Origin: Streptomyces sp. NBC_01446
GTDB taxonomy: Bacteria; Actinomycetota; Actinomycetes; Streptomycetales; Streptomycetaceae
NCBI RefSeq assembly: GCF_026340095.1
Contig: NZ_JAPEPO010000001.1
Coordinates: 2,758,501 to 2,822,500 of the forward strand
Reading direction: 5' to 3'
Length of the DNA stretch: 64,000 bases
A program made the position numbers and the translations under genes. How positions within the stretch are numbered: position 1 is the stretch's first letter; each line of letters starts with the position of its first letter. A model generated the notes under the pieces. It was not told the origin of the DNA and ran no database searches. It worked only from the letters and a program-made list of their open reading frames with translations. Positions 39,797 through 49,063 of the stretch are shown here, one piece after another.

Positions 39797-42646
39797 TCAG
39801 CAGTTGCCCGCCGGGCGGTCCCGCTTCACGAGGTTCGTGTAGCCGGTGGTGCCGTCGAGCCACAGCACACGCTGGCCCTCGTCGGCGGCCGGGTAGACCT
39901 GGTCGCCGCGGTTGCAGGAGATGCGCTGGGCGCCGCCCTTGCCGTCGGGGGCGACCTGGTACAGCTTCGGCAGCGTCTCGTTGGCCCACGACGTGGCCGG
40001 CGGCAGCGTGAGGACGGTGACCGCGTCGTCGGAGGCCGTCAGCTGGTACGCGTACAGCGCGCCGGCGCCGGACTCCGGGACGATCGTGGTGCGGTCGGTG
40101 CCGTCGGCGTTCGCGCGCATCACGGAGGCCTGACCGGAGTCGGTGCCGTCGCCGTCCTCGACCCAGGAGACGCCGTCGTCGGTGATCGCCGTCTGGCCGA
40201 CGCCGACGACCGCGCTCTTGTCGATCGGCATGAGCTGGGTCTTGCCGGTGACGGTGTCGTAGACCTCGACGCCCAGCTTGTAACCGTCGGACTCGCCCCA
40301 CAGCTTCGCGTAGGCGATCTTGCCGTCGTGGACGGAGGCCAGCGCCGTCACGGTGACGGGGTTGGACGCGAGGTCCTTGACGAAGCCGGTCTTGATGTTG
40401 ACGTAGCGGGCCTGCTCGAAGCCGGATCGCGGGTTGACGTAGGTATACACGAGGACGTCACCGTCGAGCTGGACGGACGTGACGTTGGCGCCGATCCCGT
40501 CGACGACCTTGTCGATTCCACCACCGATCGGGCGCACGTGGATCTTCACCGCGTCGTAGGCGAACTCGGCCCACGCCACGTTCTTGCCGTCGGTGGCGGC
40601 GTAGACGTTGTAGTTGCCGTTGTTGGGGCTCAGCTGCTGCGGCGTGCCCTTGCCGCTGGTGTTGCCGGCCCACACCGAGTACGGCTCGCTGCCGTCCTCG
40701 TTGGAGCGCGAGAGCGCGTACTTGCCGCCGCCCGCGGCGACACCGGTGCCGGACACGTTGACCTTGGACAGGAGCGTGTCGGTGTCCACGCCGAGCGCCT
40801 TCTCCCAGCCCGGCACGATGCCGTGGGCGTCGAAGGAGCGCTTGACGGTCTTCAGCTGGTCCTTGGTGGCGCCTAGTTCCGTCGCGGCGGCGATGACCGC
40901 GGCGCGGCCCTCGGTGAAGCCGTCCAGCGGCGTCATGTACGCGGACAGGGCGCGGTAGACGATCTGGTCGGCGAGCTCGGCGCCGAGGTCCTGGCGCATG
41001 TCCCACAGGGCGCCGGAGAAGATCGTCGAGTTGAGGTGCACGCCGCCGTTGTCACCGCGGTAGCTGGTGCCGATGAAGTCCTTGGCCGTGGTGTGGCCGT
41101 CGTTGAGGTCGCGCAGGGCGCACTCACGCGGGCTGAGCGTGGTGCACAGGTCCTCGCCGAGCAGACCCGAGTCCGGATCGTCCATCGACTGGCCGTTGGC
41201 CTCCAGGTCGATGGCGTTGCCGAAGTAGTCGGAGATCGCCTCGTTCATCGCGCCGGACTGGCCCGCGTAGACGAGGTTGGCGGTGTGCTGGGTGACGGCG
41301 TGGGTCATCTCGTGGCCGACGACGTCGGTGTCCGCGGAGAAGGTGCGGAAGTCGCCGCCGCCCTTTCCGTACACCATCTTGGAGCCGTCCCAGAAGGCGT
41401 TGTCGTACGGCTGACCGTTCGCGGTGACGCCGACGAGCGAGTACATGTACCCGTCCTTGTCGTCGAGCCCCTTACGGCCGAAGTGGTTCTTGTAGTACGC
41501 GTACACCTTGTTGGCGGCCCAATGGGCGTCGACCGCACCGGAGTCGGTGAAGTCCGCGCCGAGGTCCGGGGTGTCCGACTTGAAGATCTTGGCGCCGCTG
41601 GGCCAGGCGCCGGACGCCTCGGACACGTCGCTGCCGCGGGCGTCCCAGGTCTGCAGCAGCGGGCCGTTGTACGGGGTGGCGGCGTCCCGGAACCCGTAGT
41701 CGTACATCTGGTAGGTGCCGTCGGCGCCCTTGTACAGGTTGAGGTCGGCCTTCTGGCCGTTGTAGCGGGTGCCGGAGCCCTTGACCACGAACGACGGGGC
41801 GGCCGTCGGGGCTGCGTCGGCCGGGGTCGCCGCGGTCCCGGCCGCGGCGCCGGAGGAGGCGGCCGCGGTCGCGCCGAACGTCTGGATGCCGCTGTACTGC
41901 ATGACCGGGAAGCCGGAGTGGGCGTCGACGTACACCTCCTGCTTGACGGCCGTGCCGTCTGCCGGATCGGTGCCCGTGACGGTGATGTGCCGGGTGAGCA
42001 CACCGGTGCCCTGCGGCAGGATCGTCACGTCCACGGCCTTGCCGGTCAACGTCTTGCTGTCGGGCTTCTCGCCCTTGGCCGGGGCGTGCAGCGGGGCCCC
42101 GCCCAGCTGGGAGGTGACGGCACCGATCGCGCGCTCGATCGCGGTCTTCTCCGAGACCTTCGGGCTGACCGAATCCAGCTTCAGCCTGGTGAAGTAGTTA
42201 CCGGAGGTGCCGGTGACGGTGCGCTTGTCGTCCTTTTTCGTCATGCGGACCAAGTACTGGCCGCCGAGGACGTCGACGCCCTTGTACTTCTGCTGGAGGC
42301 GGACCGTTTCCTTGCCGCCCTCGCTGTCGGTGGAGACCGCCGAGAGATCCTTCGCCGAGGTGTCGGCGATGTGGTACCGGCTCTTCTTCGCCTTGAGGTG
42401 CCCGCGGGCGGCGTCGGCGGCGCTGCCGGTGCCGGCGGCCTCCTCGCTGAGCCCGGTCACCAGGGACGGGGTGTCCGTCTCACTGCCGGCGGTGGTGGCC
42501 GTGGCCGCCGTCGGAGCGGTGTCGGCGTGGGCGGCCGTCATGCCGGTGACGAGCAGCCCGGCGGCGGCGAGCACGGCCGCCACTCCCTGGCCGACGGCTG
42601 TGCCGCCCGACCTTTCTGCTCTGTTTCTGCGCGCTGAAGTCCGCAC
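39797..42646 (-). CDS. Secreted M4-family (thermolysin-like) metalloprotease with C-terminal propeller-like region
   Basis: A 949-residue protein from GTG 42646, with AAGGGA six bases upstream; ATG 42667 is possible. Residues 1-41 are a signal peptide. An FTP/PepSY propeptide (about 75-255) is followed by the M4 catalytic domain with H445-E446-xx-H449 (zinc), E469 (NEAISDYFG) and H537 (NGGVHLNST). Residues about 650-949 contain repeated WSxD/YxxN strand patterns like a TolB-type beta-propeller, far longer than thermolysin. It may bind a surface or substrate. It is divergent from a TrmB-like regulator that probably controls it. Confidence 0.92.
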   Translation of the reverse strand: MRTSARRNRAERSGGTAVGQGVAAVLAAAGLLVTGMTAAHADTAPTAATATTAGSETDTPSLVTGLSEEAAGTGSAADAARGHLKAKKSRYHIADTSAKDLSAVSTDSEGGKETVRLQQKYKGVDVLGGQYLVRMTKKDDKRTVTGTSGNYFTRLKLDSVSPKVSEKTAIERAIGAVTSQLGGAPLHAPAKGEKPDSKTLTGKAVDVTILPQGTGVLTRHITVTGTDPADGTAVKQEVYVDAHSGFPVMQYSGIQTFGATAAASSGAAAGTAATPADAAPTAAPSFVVKGSGTRYNGQKADLNLYKGADGTYQMYDYGFRDAATPYNGPLLQTWDARGSDVSEASGAWPSGAKIFKSDTPDLGADFTDSGAVDAHWAANKVYAYYKNHFGRKGLDDKDGYMYSLVGVTANGQPYDNAFWDGSKMVYGKGGGDFRTFSADTDVVGHEMTHAVTQHTANLVYAGQSGAMNEAISDYFGNAIDLEANGQSMDDPDSGLLGEDLCTTLSPRECALRDLNDGHTTAKDFIGTSYRGDNGGVHLNSTIFSGALWDMRQDLGAELADQIVYRALSAYMTPLDGFTEGRAAVIAAATELGATKDQLKTVKRSFDAHGIVPGWEKALGVDTDTLLSKVNVSGTGVAAGGGKYALSRSNEDGSEPYSVWAGNTSGKGTPQQLSPNNGNYNVYAATDGKNVAWAEFAYDAVKIHVRPIGGGIDKVVDGIGANVTSVQLDGDVLVYTYVNPRSGFEQARYVNIKTGFVKDLASNPVTVTALASVHDGKIAYAKLWGESDGYKLGVEVYDTVTGKTQLMPIDKSAVVGVGQTAITDDGVSWVEDGDGTDSGQASVMRANADGTDRTTIVPESGAGALYAYQLTASDDAVTVLTLPPATSWANETLPKLYQVAPDGKGGAQRISCNRGDQVYPAADEGQRVLWLDGTTGYTNLVKRDRPAGNC

Positions 42647-42754
42647 GACTGATCCCTTCGCTGCCATGGGCGGGTGAACGGAAATCGGATGCGGACATGC
42701 AAATGCCGGTACACGCCTGCGAACAATGCGTTTCCGGTGCCTACTTGTGGACGT

Positions 42755-42768
42755 GCACACTTGTGTGC
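42755..42768. promoter_or_regulatory. Palindrome in the protease/regulator spacer
   Basis: GCACAC-TT-GTGTGC, a 6-bp perfect inverted repeat, lies between the divergent M4 protease and HTH regulator genes, 30 bp before the regulator start. It is a candidate binding site for that regulator. Confidence 0.45.
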
Positions 42769-42797
42769 CCTGCGTGATCAAGGCGAGAATCGGCGCC

Positions 42798-43811
42798 GTG
42801 AGGCAGTCCGAGGTGGGTACACAGTGGGAGGCGCTCGGACTCGGAGCCGACGGGCTCCAGGTGTACGAGGCCCTGTTGAACCTGTCCTCGCCCGGGTCCC
42901 GGACCGCGCTCGCCCGCTCCCTCGGCCTGCCCGTACGCCGGGTCACGGCCGCCCTCGCCCAGCTCGCCGAGCACGGCTTCACCGGGACCGCCGACGGCCC
43001 GGGACTCCCCCGGCCCGTGGCCCCCGCCACCGCGCTGCGCGGCCTGCTCCACCAGCATCGGGCCCAACTGCTGTACAGATCGGCCGAGTTGGAGGAACTG
43101 ACCGGATCGGTCGACCGGATCTCCGCGCTGCTCCTGAGCACCACGCAGGATCCTCGCGCCAACGGCATCGAGACCGTGCGCGGTGGGCCGGCCATCGCCG
43201 AGCGCGTCGCCGCAATGCTGGTGTCGGCGCGCGAGGAGGTGGCCCTGATCGACCGCCCGCCCTACGCCTCCAGCCAGCCGGACGGCATGCCGGCCCCACT
43301 GGATGTGGCGGCGCCGGCGCGGCGCGGGGCGCGTGTGCGGGTGGTCGTGGACCGGGAAGGGCTGAGCTTCCCCGGGCGGGCCCGAGGGCTCAACGAGCTG
43401 TCGGAGCAGGGGGTCCAGATCCGGGTGGGCACCGATCTACCGACCAAGCTGATCACCGTCGACCGGCGCATCACGCTGCTCCCGCCGACCGACGCGGCGG
43501 ACCCGACCGCAACCGCCCTGGTGGTGAGCGACTCCCTGCTCAGCCACGCCCTGGTGCCGCTCTTCGACGCGGTGTGGGAGCGCGCCGTGCCCATCGGGTC
43601 GGTCACGGACGAGGAGATCACCGAGGAGGACCGGGAGTTGCTGACGCTGCTGACGTCAGGACTCAAGGACGAGGCGATAGCCCGCCGCCTGGACGTCCAT
43701 GTGCACACGGTGCGCCGGCGCATCACCCGGCTGATGGCGGTGCTGAACGCGGAGACCAGGTTCCAGGCGGGGGTGCAGGCGGCACTGCGCGGCTGGCTGC
43801 CGATCAACTAG
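42798..43811 (+). CDS. TrmB-like/LuxR-type helix-turn-helix regulator
   Basis: A 337-residue protein from GTG 42798; a longer version is possible but the upstream part looks non-coding. The N-terminus is a TrmB-type winged helix (LQVYEALLNLSSPGSRTALARSLGLPVRRVTAALAQL, in part). A middle PLD-like domain (about 110-260) resembles that of TrmB regulators. The C-terminus is a LuxR-type HTH: LLTLLTSGLKDEAIARRLDVHVHTVRRRITRLM. This double-HTH type is common in Streptomyces beside secreted proteases, such as the divergent M4 protease here. Confidence 0.85.
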   Translation: MRQSEVGTQWEALGLGADGLQVYEALLNLSSPGSRTALARSLGLPVRRVTAALAQLAEHGFTGTADGPGLPRPVAPATALRGLLHQHRAQLLYRSAELEELTGSVDRISALLLSTTQDPRANGIETVRGGPAIAERVAAMLVSAREEVALIDRPPYASSQPDGMPAPLDVAAPARRGARVRVVVDREGLSFPGRARGLNELSEQGVQIRVGTDLPTKLITVDRRITLLPPTDAADPTATALVVSDSLLSHALVPLFDAVWERAVPIGSVTDEEITEEDRELLTLLTSGLKDEAIARRLDVHVHTVRRRITRLMAVLNAETRFQAGVQAALRGWLPIN

Positions 43812-43836
43812 GGCCCGTCCGCACCGGGCACACACG

Positions 43837-43870
43837 GAAGGCCCGAGCCCCGAAGGGGACTCGGGCCTTC
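43837..43870. terminator. Bidirectional terminator
   Basis: GAAGGCCCGAG and complement (11 bp) plus an inner CCCC/GGGG stem, between the convergent regulator and lon genes. Confidence 0.9.
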
Positions 43871-43888
43871 GTCATCCGGCAGCGTCCG

Positions 43889-46303
43889 TCACGCCGCCAC
43901 CGGAACCTCCACCGCGGCCGGCGCCAGCGCCAGTTCGAGCACCTGCCGCACATCCGTCACCGGGTGCACGTCCAGCTTCTCCAGGACCTCGGCGGGGACG
44001 TCGTCCAGATCCGCCTCGTTCCGCTTCGGGATGACGACCGTGGTGACGCCGGCCCGGTGCGCGGCGAGCAGCTTCTGCTTGACGCCACCGATCGGCAGCA
44101 CACGCCCGGTCAGCGAGACCTCACCGGTCATGGCCACATCCGTACGGACCTGGCGCCCGCTGAGCAGCGACGCGAGAGCGGTCGTCATGGTGACACCCGC
44201 GCTCGGACCGTCCTTCGGCACCGCGCCCGCCGGGAAGTGGATGTGCACGCCCCGGTCCTTCAGGTCGGCGACGGGCAGCTCCAGTTCGGCGCCGTGCGAG
44301 CGCAGGAAGGAGAGCGCGATCTGCGCCGACTCCTTCATCACGTCACCGAGCTGACCGGTCAGGGTCAGGCCGGCCGCGCCCGTCTCCGGGTCGGCGAGGG
44401 ACGCCTCCACGTAGAGGACGTCGCCGCCCGCTCCGGTGACCGCCAGTCCGGTGGCCACGCCCGGCACGGCCGTACGGCGCTCGGCCGGGTCCTGTGCCGC
44501 CTCGGGCACGTGGTGCGGGCGCCCGATGAGGCTGCGCAGGTCTGTGTCCTCGACGGTGAACGGCAGCTCGCGCTCGCCCAGTTCGTGCTGGGCCGCGACC
44601 TTCCTCAGCAGCCGTGCGACGGACCGCTCCAGGTTGCGCACGCCGGCTTCCCGCGTGTACTCCCCCGCGAGCTTGCGCAGCGCGCTCTCACCGAGGGTGA
44701 CCTCGTCCTGGTCCAGACCGGCCCGCTCCAGCTGGCGCGGGAGCAGGTGGTCGCGGGCGATGACGACCTTCTCGTCCTCGGTGTAGCCGTCGAGGCGGAC
44801 CAGCTCCATACGGTCGAGCAGGGCCTCCGGGATGGCCTCCAGGACGTTGGCCGTCGCGAGGAACACGACGTCGCTGAGGTCGAGTTCGACCTCCAGGTAG
44901 TGGTCGCGGAACGTGTGGTTCTGCGCCGGGTCGAGAACTTCGAGCAGGGCGGCCGCCGGGTCGCCCCGGAAGTCGGACCCCACCTTGTCGATCTCGTCGA
45001 GCAGCACGACCGGGTTCATCGACCCGGCCTCCTTGATCGCACGCACGATCCGGCCCGGCAGGGCACCCACGTACGTACGCCGGTGTCCGCGGATCTCCGC
45101 CTCGTCCCGTACGCCGCCGAGGGCGACCCGGACGAACTTGCGGCCCATGGCGTGCGCCACGGACTCGCCGAGCGAGGTCTTGCCGACGCCGGGCGGGCCG
45201 ACGAGCGCGAGCACCGCGCCGCCCCTGCGTCCGCCGACGACGCCGAGCCCGCGCTCGGAACGCCGCTTGCGCACGGCCAGGTACTCGGTGATGCGCTCCT
45301 TCACGTCCTCGAGGCCGGAGTGCTCGGTGTCGAGAACGCGCTGGGCGCCCTGGATGTCGTACTCATCCTCGGTGCGCTCGTTCCACGGCAGTTCGAGGAC
45401 GGTGTCGAGCCAGGTGCGGATCCACGAGCCCTCGGGGGACTGGTCGCTGGACCGCTCCAGCTTCTCGACCTCCTTGAGCGCGGCCTCACGGACCTTCTCG
45501 GGAAGGTCGGCGGCCTCGACCCGCGTGCGGTAGTCGTCGGACTCCTCGCCCTCCGACTCGCCGTTCAGCTCGCGCAGCTCCTTGCGTACGGCGTCCAGCT
45601 GGCGCCGCAGCAGGAACTCGCGCTGCTGCTTGTCGACGCCTTCCTGCACGTCCTTGGCGATGGACTCGGCCACGTCCTGCTCGGCGAGGTGCTCGCGCAG
45701 CTGCTCGGTGGCCAGCTTGAGCCGGGCGACCGGGTCGGCCGTCTCCAGAAGCTCCACCTTCTGCGGGGTGCTCAGGAAGGGCGAGTAGCCGGAATTGTCG
45801 GCGAGCGCGGAGACGTCGTCGATCTGCTGGACGCGGTCCACGACCTGCCAGGCGCCGCGCTTCTTCAGCCAGTTCGTGGCGAGTGCCTTGTATTCGGTGA
45901 CCAGCTCCGTCACGGAGCCGGGCAGCGGCTCCGGCACGCTCTCCTCGACCGCGAGGCCCTCCACCCACAGGGCGGCGCCGGGGCCGGTCGTGCCCGCGCC
46001 GATCCGTACGCGGCTGCGGCCACGGATCAGGGCGCCGGGGTCGCCGTCGGCGAGCCGGCCCACCTGCTCGACGGTGCCGAGCACGCCGGTGTTCGCGTAC
46101 GTGCCGTCGATCCGGGGAACAAGAAGCACCTTCGGCTTGCTGCCGCCCACAGATCCGCTGGAACGGGCCGCTGCCTGGGCGGCCTCCACCGCGGCGCGTA
46201 CGTCGTTGTCGTTGAGGTCCAGGGGCACCACCATTCCGGGCAGCACGACCTCGTCGTCGAGCGGCAGCACGGGCAGGGTGAGCGGTGTGGACGTCGATGC
46301 CAT
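43889..46303 (-). CDS. lon: ATP-dependent protease Lon
   Basis: An 804-residue LonA. The N-terminal substrate domain (1-200) starts LPVLPLDDEVVLPGMVVPL. The AAA+ module has Walker A GPPGVGKTS, Walker B VVLLDEIDKV and sensor residues. The C-terminal protease domain has the catalytic Ser in PKDGPSAGVTM and Lys in GGVKQKLLAAHRAG. Start ATG 46303 follows AAGGGGAG. It degrades damaged and regulatory proteins in the cytoplasm. The HAIR-like operator 23-41 bp upstream points to repression by HspR, as established for Streptomyces lon. Confidence 0.97.
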   Translation of the reverse strand: MASTSTPLTLPVLPLDDEVVLPGMVVPLDLNDNDVRAAVEAAQAAARSSGSVGGSKPKVLLVPRIDGTYANTGVLGTVEQVGRLADGDPGALIRGRSRVRIGAGTTGPGAALWVEGLAVEESVPEPLPGSVTELVTEYKALATNWLKKRGAWQVVDRVQQIDDVSALADNSGYSPFLSTPQKVELLETADPVARLKLATEQLREHLAEQDVAESIAKDVQEGVDKQQREFLLRRQLDAVRKELRELNGESEGEESDDYRTRVEAADLPEKVREAALKEVEKLERSSDQSPEGSWIRTWLDTVLELPWNERTEDEYDIQGAQRVLDTEHSGLEDVKERITEYLAVRKRRSERGLGVVGGRRGGAVLALVGPPGVGKTSLGESVAHAMGRKFVRVALGGVRDEAEIRGHRRTYVGALPGRIVRAIKEAGSMNPVVLLDEIDKVGSDFRGDPAAALLEVLDPAQNHTFRDHYLEVELDLSDVVFLATANVLEAIPEALLDRMELVRLDGYTEDEKVVIARDHLLPRQLERAGLDQDEVTLGESALRKLAGEYTREAGVRNLERSVARLLRKVAAQHELGERELPFTVEDTDLRSLIGRPHHVPEAAQDPAERRTAVPGVATGLAVTGAGGDVLYVEASLADPETGAAGLTLTGQLGDVMKESAQIALSFLRSHGAELELPVADLKDRGVHIHFPAGAVPKDGPSAGVTMTTALASLLSGRQVRTDVAMTGEVSLTGRVLPIGGVKQKLLAAHRAGVTTVVIPKRNEADLDDVPAEVLEKLDVHPVTDVRQVLELALAPAAVEVPVAA

Positions 46304-46325
46304 GATCTCCCCTTAAGCAGTCAAG

Positions 46326-46344
46326 TTGAGCTATGCCGACTCAA
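46326..46344 (-). promoter_or_regulatory. HspR operator (HAIR-type inverted repeat) of lon
   Basis: On the lon strand the site reads TTGAGT-N7-GCTCAA, against the HAIR consensus CTTGAGT-N7-ACTCAAG. Five of six inner positions per arm match with the exact 7-bp spacing. It sits 23-41 bp before the lon start codon. HspR control of lon is established in Streptomyces; the match here is mine by eye. Confidence 0.75.
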
Positions 46345-46477
46345 TGCACGTGAGCCCCCGAATGTTCCCCAGACGCTGTTCGCTCTCGGCGATCAGTGGA
46401 TGGGCAGGGGAAAGCCACAGCTCAGAGGGGGTGCGTGACGTGTACGACCATCGGCCGACCGGGGGACGGGTGACGCG

Positions 46478-47371
46478 TCAGGCTGCGGACGGTCCCGGCG
46501 CGAGGCGACACCGGCGCACCAGCGGCCAGGTCCCGACGCCGCTCGCCAGGGCCAGGAGGTGACCCCAGCTCGTCATCGGGTCCGCGAACGCGATGAGGTC
46601 CTCGGCCAGCATCCCGCCGACGACGGCGAGCACGGCCCAGCGCAGCCAGGGCGTGAGGAGACCGGCGAGTGCCCCGATGCTCGCGGCCACGCCGAAGCTG
46701 ATCCCGTAGTCGAGGCGGTGCAGCGAGCTCGCGGGCAGATGCCCGGCCATCACGGAGAGCCCGACGGGCACCTCGGTGGCGAGCGTCGCCACGGTGTGGC
46801 CGAGGACGAAGACACCGGCGGTGCGCCGGCCGCCGATCCGGCGCTCCAGCGCCGTGAGGACGAACAGGAAGCCGATCGCGAACGGGGACGTGATCCCGCC
46901 GGCGATCCACAGCGCACTGGCGACCAGCACGAACACGGGCGTGTGCGCGAGGTGCGCCACGTCGGTACTGGAACCCCGCAGCGCGGACGCGACGACGCCG
47001 GGATCGGCGAACCGCGCGAAGAGGGACGTGCCGACGAGCACGGCGGCGTAGGCGAAGGTGAACGGCGTCCCCGTGGGCGTCGGCAGCAACCGCCAGGGGC
47101 GCATCCGACGCCGGGGGCTGACGGTCCCGGGCGGGATGCGCTCACCGGTCGCGGATCCGGGAGCGGCAGGCGCCGTGCCACAGGCAGCCGGCTGAGCCGG
47201 GACGGCATCGAGCAGGGGCCGCGAAGCCCCAGGCAGCGTCCCCGAAGAAGAAGCCTCAGGCAGCGTCCCCGAAGAAAGCGTCCCGAGAGAAACAGTCCCC
47301 GAAGAAACAGCCCTCGAAGAAACGTCCGCCCCGTCGGCCTCGACCGTCACGCCACGCTCCACCTGCGGCAT
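46478..47371 (-). CDS. Rhomboid-like membrane protein
   Basis: A 297-residue protein from ATG 47371, with AAGGGAAAGG upstream. The N-terminal 90 residues are low-complexity with SSGT/SLGT/SSGTLP repeats; a start at about residue 85 (MRPWRLL) would drop them. The C-terminal part has six membrane helices. The usual rhomboid GxSG serine motif is represented by YGISFGVAAS and a late His by SWGHLLAL, so protease activity is uncertain; Streptomyces has many such rhomboid-like proteins. It lies downstream of nothing in operon and is convergent to lon promoter DNA. Confidence 0.72.
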   Translation of the reverse strand: MPQVERGVTVEADGADVSSRAVSSGTVSLGTLSSGTLPEASSSGTLPGASRPLLDAVPAQPAACGTAPAAPGSATGERIPPGTVSPRRRMRPWRLLPTPTGTPFTFAYAAVLVGTSLFARFADPGVVASALRGSSTDVAHLAHTPVFVLVASALWIAGGITSPFAIGFLFVLTALERRIGGRRTAGVFVLGHTVATLATEVPVGLSVMAGHLPASSLHRLDYGISFGVAASIGALAGLLTPWLRWAVLAVVGGMLAEDLIAFADPMTSWGHLLALASGVGTWPLVRRCRLAPGPSAA

Positions 47372-47530
47372 CCTTTCCCTTCCGGCCCGCCCCAGCTTCC
47401 GCCTCCCGTACCCGCGCTGTCCATGACCGACGCCACGTGCGGCATGATCCACAGGACCCGCACAGGAGCGCCCCCAACTCCGTTTACAGGGACGGCCAGG
47501 CGTCCCGCCGGTTGCGGCAGGATGGACGCC

Positions 47531-48232
47531 ATGTCCACCTCGTACCCCATCCCGTACGACCCCGACCACACCGCCCCCGTCGTCCTCGACCGGCGCGAAG
47601 GGCCGTTCGGAGAGGTCGTACTGCGGCGCCACGGCGCGCTGCTCCAGATCATCGCCAACGGATGCTTCCTGATGGACACGTCCGACGGCCGCTCCGAGCG
47701 CCTCCTGGTCGACGCGGCGCTCGACGCTCTCGACGACCGCCCGGCGCCCGGAATTCTCATCGGCGGGCTCGGTGTCGGATTCTCCCTCACACACGCGGCT
47801 GCGAATTCCCGCTGGGGCCGCATCGCCGTCGTCGAGCGCGAGCCGGCGATCGTCGACTGGCATCGCGAGGGCCCGCTGTCCGAGCTGTCACGGTCCGCGC
47901 TCGCCGACCCACGCACGGAGATTGTGGAGGCGGACCTTGTCTCGTACATCCAGGAATCGACCGAGACGTACGACGCACTGTGCCTCGATATCGACAACGG
48001 GCCCGACTGGACAGTGACGGAGGGTAATGACAGCCTCTACTCACCGGTAGGTCTCGCGGCCTGCCGGGCGCGGCTCACTCCTGGTGGCGTGCTTGCCGTG
48101 TGGTCCGCACAGCCCTCCGCAAATTTTGAAGGAACCTTGCGGAATGCCGGATTCCGGTCGGTCCGCACCGAAGAGATCCCGGTTGTCCGGGGCGTTCCGG
48201 ACGTCGTACATCTCGGGGTCAGACCTGCGTAG
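47531..48232 (+). CDS. Spermidine-synthase-like protein
   Basis: A 233-residue protein from ATG 47531 (AGGA eight bases upstream; ATG 47522 is possible). The Rossmann core of the spermidine synthase/SAM-methyltransferase superfamily is clear: ILIGGLGVGFSLTHAAA, IAVVEREPAIVDWHREGPL, EADLVSYIQE and YDALCLDIDNGPDW (quoted in part). Polyamine-specific residues are not all there, so it may act on another substrate or methylate instead. It is divergent from the rhomboid-like gene and precedes a two-component pair by 93 bp. Confidence 0.83.
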   Translation: MSTSYPIPYDPDHTAPVVLDRREGPFGEVVLRRHGALLQIIANGCFLMDTSDGRSERLLVDAALDALDDRPAPGILIGGLGVGFSLTHAAANSRWGRIAVVEREPAIVDWHREGPLSELSRSALADPRTEIVEADLVSYIQESTETYDALCLDIDNGPDWTVTEGNDSLYSPVGLAACRARLTPGGVLAVWSAQPSANFEGTLRNAGFRSVRTEEIPVVRGVPDVVHLGVRPA

Positions 48233-48325
48233 CCGACTCGCGGTAACTCCCCGTACGCTGACTGCCGAAACCCAGATCATTCAAGCGTCAAGCGCACACG
48301 GATGTGCGCATTCAGGGGCGGGGCG

Positions 48326-49063
48326 ATGGAGCAGACACACACCTCCCACAACGGCAGCACGGCGACGCCGGGTGCCCAGCGACGGGTCCTGGTGGTCGAG
48401 GACGACCCCACGATCGTCGACGCCATCGCCGCTCGGCTGCGTGCCGAGGGATTCCTCGTGCAAACGGCACAGGACGGTCCGGCGGCGGTCGACACGGCAG
48501 AGGCATGGCAACCGGACCTGCTGATCCTCGACATCATGCTGCCCGGCTTCGACGGGCTCGAGGTCTGCCGCCGCGTGCAGGCGCAGCGGCCGGTGCCGGT
48601 GATGATGCTCACGGCGCGCGACGACGAGACGGACATGCTCGTCGGACTCGGCGTGGGTGCCGACGACTACATGACGAAGCCCTTCTCGATGCGGGAGCTC
48701 GCGGCGCGCGTGCACGTCCTGCTGCGGAGGGTCGAGCGCGCGGCGCTCGCGGCGGCCACGCCCAGGAGCGGCATCCTGCGGCTCGGCGAGCTGGAGATCG
48801 ACCACGCACAGCGCCGGGTGCGGGTGCGCTCCGAGGACGTCCACCTGACGCCCACGGAGTTCGACCTCCTGGTCTGCCTGGCCAACACGCCCCGCGCCGT
48901 CCTCTCGCGTGAGCAGCTGCTCGCCGAGGTGTGGGACTGGGCGGACGCGTCGGGCACCCGGACCGTCGACAGCCATATCAAGGCGCTGCGCCGGAAGATC
49001 GGCGCCGAGCGGATCCGCACCGTCCACGGTGTGGGCTACGCGCTGGAGACGCCGACGCCATGA
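48326..49063 (+). CDS. OmpR-family response regulator
   Basis: A 245-residue regulator. The receiver has D26/D27 (VVEDDPT), the phosphorylation site D69 (LILDIMLPGFDG), a Thr in MLTARD and Lys in DYMTKPF. The C-terminal winged helix (about 145-245) reads LRLGELEIDHAQRRVRV...LTPTEFDLLVCLAN...RTVDSHIKALRRKIG. The stop codon overlaps the kinase start (ATGA). Start ATG 48326 follows a GGGGCGGGG tract. Confidence 0.95.
   Translation: MEQTHTSHNGSTATPGAQRRVLVVEDDPTIVDAIAARLRAEGFLVQTAQDGPAAVDTAEAWQPDLLILDIMLPGFDGLEVCRRVQAQRPVPVMMLTARDDETDMLVGLGVGADDYMTKPFSMRELAARVHVLLRRVERAALAAATPRSGILRLGELEIDHAQRRVRVRSEDVHLTPTEFDLLVCLANTPRAVLSREQLLAEVWDWADASGTRTVDSHIKALRRKIGAERIRTVHGVGYALETPTP

Noticed and set aside
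42674..46438. 1254-codon plus-strand open frame opposite lon
   Set aside because: Compositionally a shadow; Lon motifs are complete on the minus strand.
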